In this document: one piece after another, positions 61,652 to 64,000 of the stretch | Position numbering within the stretch: position 1 is the stretch's first letter | How the letters are laid out: each line of letters opens with the position of its first letter | NCBI GenBank assembly: GCA_950295325.1 | Contig: OX485806.1 | Location: 12,588,001-12,652,000 of the forward strand | Reading direction: 5' to 3' | Length of the DNA stretch: 64,000 bases | Source: Polytrichum commune | Lineage: Eukaryota; Streptophyta; Polytrichopsida; Polytrichales; Polytrichaceae | Notes under the pieces: generated by a model | The model's database searches: none | What the model saw: the letters and a program-made list of their open reading frames with translations, nothing else | What the model was told of the DNA's origin: nothing | Position numbers and translations under genes: made by a program

Positions 61652-63341
61652 TTAGATAGCCACTATCTTCAGTTGCTGCCCCAACTTCAACTTTGCAATA
61701 GTTGGATCTTCTCAATTGCGTTGAAACCGATTTATTTCACTTCTCAAATATTTGTCATCCTTTATTTCTGTCCCTGTCTTAGATGTTCATTCCGCATACA
61801 AAAACGGATCATGAATGATGTTGGAAATAGTGGGTTGAATCGCTATTGATGGCAAGGGTGGTATGGAAGTTCCGAGTTCATTGGAATTGGAATGCACTAC
61901 GCCGGGGGCAAGAAAAGAGTGGCGTTGGATGTTATGTTCTTTTATTGTATTGTATCAAGGGAGAGTTTTAGGGGCGGTTTACACTATGGACCATGAAGTC
62001 GTCCCACGTAAGAGGTCTATTTTGCGTGGGACGACTTCATGGGACGACTTCCATGGTCCGAGTTACTAAAATATTAGTTTTCATGGTTCATGGGCCCTTC
62101 ACTAGGTGTAAACCGAATGTGGACCATGAAGAATGACCATGCGGCAAGAAGTGGATGTGCTGATTTTTTTTAATATAAGCCCAAAAAGGGCAGTTTTGGG
62201 GGAAAATGAAGTTTGAGCATTTTGTTGACTTCAATTTGCCTTCACTTGCCTACACATGCCTTCGCTTATCTTGTCAATTAGTTTTTTCTTCTTTTCACCT
62301 TAAAGTTTGATCATTCTCTTGTCATCTCTTGGGCTTCAACTGTCTTCACTTTTTGTTAAATGTGTCGAAGATGTGGCTTGCAAATCTTCTCACAACAATT
62401 TTTACAAAAAAAAAATGAGCGATGCAATTGTACATGTTCAATGTAATTTACATGTGACATGTACCTTGTGTTTCACTACACTAAATAGGATATTTAGTGT
62501 TTGATTATATATGATGTTGTTACCACCCAACCTTCCTCAACACTAAATTTCAATTCTTTGATAATTAATGTTAGAAGATTTCCCATTGCGCTTCTTTTGA
62601 CCACCCTGATCTACAGTCACTAAACGACTATGTATTTTCTTATTTCTTTTTCAACTGTATGTTTTAAAATTTTTGGAGCGTGTAATATACCGTTGGAAAG
62701 GTATTTTCAAGACCTTTCCAATGGTATATTACACGCCTCCAAATTCCAAACATTGCAGCTGGTAGACCAAAAAAACAAATCTGCACTTGAATTCTTGAGT
62801 TCTAGATGTCCTGCGTTGTTTGATGAAACACGTGTAAGCGGGTTTAAAGGGTAGGGCAAGGTAGTGCTGTTGTGTCTCATGGGCTATAATATAATTAAGG
62901 CACGTAAAAGGTAGATTCATTAAAACATTCGTGAAATGGCATTTCTCTGACATGGGCCCTTGCCTTTTCCTACCAGACCACCTTTTCTTGCCTCTCTCAA
63001 CGAAAAACCCGTTGGACCATGTCAGTGCATTTATTAGGCCTTAAAAATTATATTTTGGGGACCTCAACCTCCGTGGTCCCTTTGCCATTTTTTCCTTAGT
63101 GTAAACCGAAGTTGTCCCGGGACAACTTCAAGAACCAATCAGTTGCCTTGCAGAGCCCTGGTCCAACTTCATGGTCCATAGTGTAAACCGCCCCTTATGT
63201 GTTGTTAGGGAGCACCTGTTTCTTGAGCTTTGCGGGAGCACCTTCAAGCTCCTCCAACTTGTTGGCTTTCTCTGCAATGGCCTCCTTTGTTAAGCGGATG
63301 GATTCCAAGCATTCGACTTGCCTGGTTTTGTGTTCCTCGAT
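42975..63341 (-). CDS. CCDC146/MBO2-like coiled-coil ciliary protein, 3' part of gene
   Basis: Sixteen exons: 63216-63341, 60890-60952, 60375-60491, 59448-59522, 58026-58211, 55924-56070, 55278-55394, 53342-53503, 51573-51770, 48322-48507, 46857-47021, 45917-46111, 45259-45411, 44891-44974, 43962-44104, 42975-43173. Together they give 2,316 bases, 771 residues plus stop, all in frame with GT-AG introns. Nearly all of it is predicted coiled coil. Segments align in order and almost without gaps to vertebrate CCDC146 as I remember it: LYNVIRSQRNKLIHL, GLSLIDRNDELCILYEK, KGRDLSKRDLKRKI and the C-terminal RAEERPNAY with PMPFG and MRH. CCDC146 and Chlamydomonas MBO2 act at basal bodies and axonemes; here the job is presumably the sperm flagellum. 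About 190 N-terminal residues should lie past the right edge. Several introns carry small transposons. Confidence 0.92.
48582..49096. mobile_element. Inverted-repeat transposon, family A, intronic copy
   Basis: Terminal inverted repeats begin GGGGCGGTTTACACTATGG (left) and, inverted, GGGGCGGTTTACACTATGG (right). TTA flanks both sides (48579-48581, 49097-49099). A 3-bp TTA duplication with G-rich termini fits PIF/Harbinger (Tourist-like) elements. There is no coding capacity in 515 bp. It lies 72 bp upstream of the splice acceptor of the exon at 48322-48507. Confidence 0.9.
49152..49363. mobile_element. Inverted-repeat transposon, family C, intronic copy
   Basis: The left end CCACACTAAATGTGGTATTT and the inverted right end GCTACACTAAATAGTATATT are about 28 bp long with several mismatches. 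A second copy with matching ends is at 59641-60106. No target duplication is clear. Single TIR-like traces also occur at 54858 and 62476. Confidence 0.55.
49364..51572. other. Long intron of the CCDC146-like gene, nothing else recognised
   Basis: AT-rich intronic sequence without coding or repeat structure that I can support. Confidence 0.5.
56880..57450. repeat. Dispersed repeat of unknown class, copy 2
   Basis: Shares ordered phrases with 27700-28330 and 61430-61890. On the minus strand a frame stays open from about 57040 to 56733 (100 codons or so, including LLKDTNKYDSFLHQFM and NFIVGGAMLG). The corresponding minus-strand frame of copy 1 has SLSDPLRASQKKNF. No known family was recognised. 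It is intronic in the CCDC146-like gene, on the same strand, but is not coiled coil and is not needed for the gene model. Confidence 0.55.
57878..57899 (+). repeat. Interstitial telomere-type repeat in an intron
   Basis: Three TTTAGGG units, 127 bp from the exon at 58026. Confidence 0.85.
58862..59359. mobile_element. Inverted-repeat transposon, family B, intronic copy
   Basis: The ends read GTGCCACTTCACACGCGAG (left) and, inverted, GGGCCACTTCACACACGAG (right), with TAA on both sides (58859-58861, 59360-59362). Internal phrases are shared with the copy at 63369. At 498 bp it has no coding capacity. The TAA duplication again points to a PIF/Harbinger-type source. Confidence 0.88.
59641..60106. 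mobile_element. Inverted-repeat transposon, family C, second copy
   Basis: The left end TGCCACACCATTTATGGTAT and the inverted right end GCTACACTATTTATGGTATT match over about 28 bp with few differences. No coding capacity. Lies in the intron between exons 59448-59522 and 60375-60491. Confidence 0.65.
60208..60360 (+). mobile_element. SINE-like sequence next to a splice donor
   Basis: Shares with the insertion at 27521-27620 (opposite strand) a body of about 70 bp including ACTAGCCATGTGGTCAAAA. It has an A-box-like TAGTGGAGAGG (60233-60243) and a weaker B-box-like TTTGATTCC, then ends in ten T. Its 3' end is 14 bp from the border of the exon at 60375-60491. No target duplication was identified. 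Confidence 0.5.
61430..61890. repeat. Dispersed repeat of unknown class, copy 3
   Basis: Matches copies 1 and 2 through ATTGTGAGAGACTTTGACCG, CACCTCTAAAATATGCAAATG, CCCCAACTTCAACTTTG, GTTGGAAATAGTGGGTTGAA and AGTTCCGAGTTCATTGGA. It is interrupted by a CT/TA microsatellite. Confidence 0.55.
61610..61652. repeat. (CT)n(TA)n microsatellite
   Basis: An uninterrupted CT run followed directly by a TA run, inside dispersed repeat copy 3. Confidence 0.95.
61971..63194. mobile_element. Inverted-repeat transposon, family A, long copy
   Basis: Ends begin GGGGCGGTTTACACTATGG on both sides, with TTA flanks (61968-61970, 63195-63197). At 1,224 bp it is more than twice the other family A members. The extra internal sequence includes a strong hairpin (62678-62736) but no transposase. 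Its outer 100 bp are nearly identical to those of the copy at 48582, so the two are of similar, fairly recent age. It ends 21 bp from the exon at 63216-63341. Confidence 0.92.
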
Positions 63342-63368
63342 CTGCCAAGTTCATCACCACTTAAGTTA

Positions 63369-63959
63369 GGGCCACTTCACACACAAGGCTGAAGGCCCTC
63401 GACCACGGCAATGTAAGAGCTCTCATTGGTCGAAAAGGCGGAGACCATCCAAGTTCACTTCACACCAGGAGGTGAAGGTCTAAAGGCCCTAGGAAAAGTT
63501 CGTGGATGAAAAGTGTACATGGAGTCCTACATAGTTGGTTGTGGATAAGGGTGCATGGTCTACCAGAATTTGCGTCAGACCCACCTCTAAGAGGTGGGCT
63601 TGATGCAAATTCCGGGAGACCATGACTTTTTTAATATTTTTTTCCAACAGGACAGATTTCATGACAAATTGCATGGTAGATTCCAGAACAGATTCTAGGA
63701 CAAACAAACACCACCAAGTAATTATCTTAAATTGATAAACTTGGAGACATATTATATTAAACCAAATCCTCCCCTCTTTTTCCGCCAACAAAATATGCAA
63801 TGGTCCCGCATAATGGTTCATTCTCACTTCACACTATGCTTGAGGGCCCAAGACTACATAAAATGGCTTTCCCAACACCCATGGTACGGCCTTTGGATGA
63901 GAGTCAAGGGTCCTCACCATTACAAGGTCACGGCTCTTGGCTCATTTGTGAAGTGGCCC
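63369..63959. mobile_element. Inverted-repeat transposon, family B, second copy
   Basis: Ends read GGGCCACTTCACACACAAG (left) and, inverted, GGGCCACTTCACAAATGAG (right), flanked by TTA (63366-63368, 63960-63962). It is related throughout to the 58862 copy and has an internal foldback at 63553-63625. No coding capacity in 591 bp. Confidence 0.9.
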
Positions 63960-64000
63960 TTAGTAGCCAAATCTCGTGACAAACAACTTTAAACCTCGTG

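Overview
The window is nuclear DNA from a land plant that makes swimming, flagellated sperm: a bryophyte, lycophyte or fern, or less likely a cycad or Ginkgo relative. The evidence is plant-type telomere repeats (TTTAGGG) at 42223 and 57878, a plant-type linker histone H1 with an intron inside the globular domain, Ty3 elements of the plant non-chromovirus type, and a coiled-coil gene of the CCDC146/MBO2 family. As I know that family, it is a ciliary/basal-body protein absent from flowering plants. The species cannot be fixed from the sequence.

Layout. 1-1592 is the right-hand part of a hAT DNA transposon carrying only a C-terminal transposase fragment. 2261-13236 is a complete Ty3/gypsy LTR retrotransposon: two 1,883-bp LTRs with one observed difference, a perfect TTAGC target duplication and one open gag-pol frame of 2,079 codons. 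13308-13592 is a 46-bp tandem repeat, about 14035-16321 a decayed LINE, and 16322-18090 an array of about 350-bp units. A GC-rich stretch then leads into the histone H1 gene (19097-20431, + strand). 20640-31990 is gene-poor and holds local duplications, degenerate repeats, a motif cluster and two tRNA-derived SINE-like insertions.

31991-39641 (minus strand) is a complete 18-exon gene for a GUP1/HHAT-like membrane-bound O-acyltransferase. I assembled it exon by exon; all phases agree and give 529 residues. 42975-63341 (minus strand) is the 3' part of a CCDC146/MBO2-like gene: 16 exons and 771 residues ending at the natural stop, with the N-terminus beyond the right edge. Its introns carry three families of small inverted-repeat transposons, a SINE-like sequence and copies of an unclassified dispersed repeat. 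The introns of the acyltransferase gene show none of these.

The three cellular genes have unrelated jobs (chromatin packing, lipid or protein acylation in the endomembrane system, sperm flagellum assembly), and nothing suggests they act together. I found no convincing new multi-gene system. The most notable items are the young intact retrotransposon with odd priming-site junctions, and the ciliary gene, one of whose exons is squeezed between two inverted-repeat transposons.
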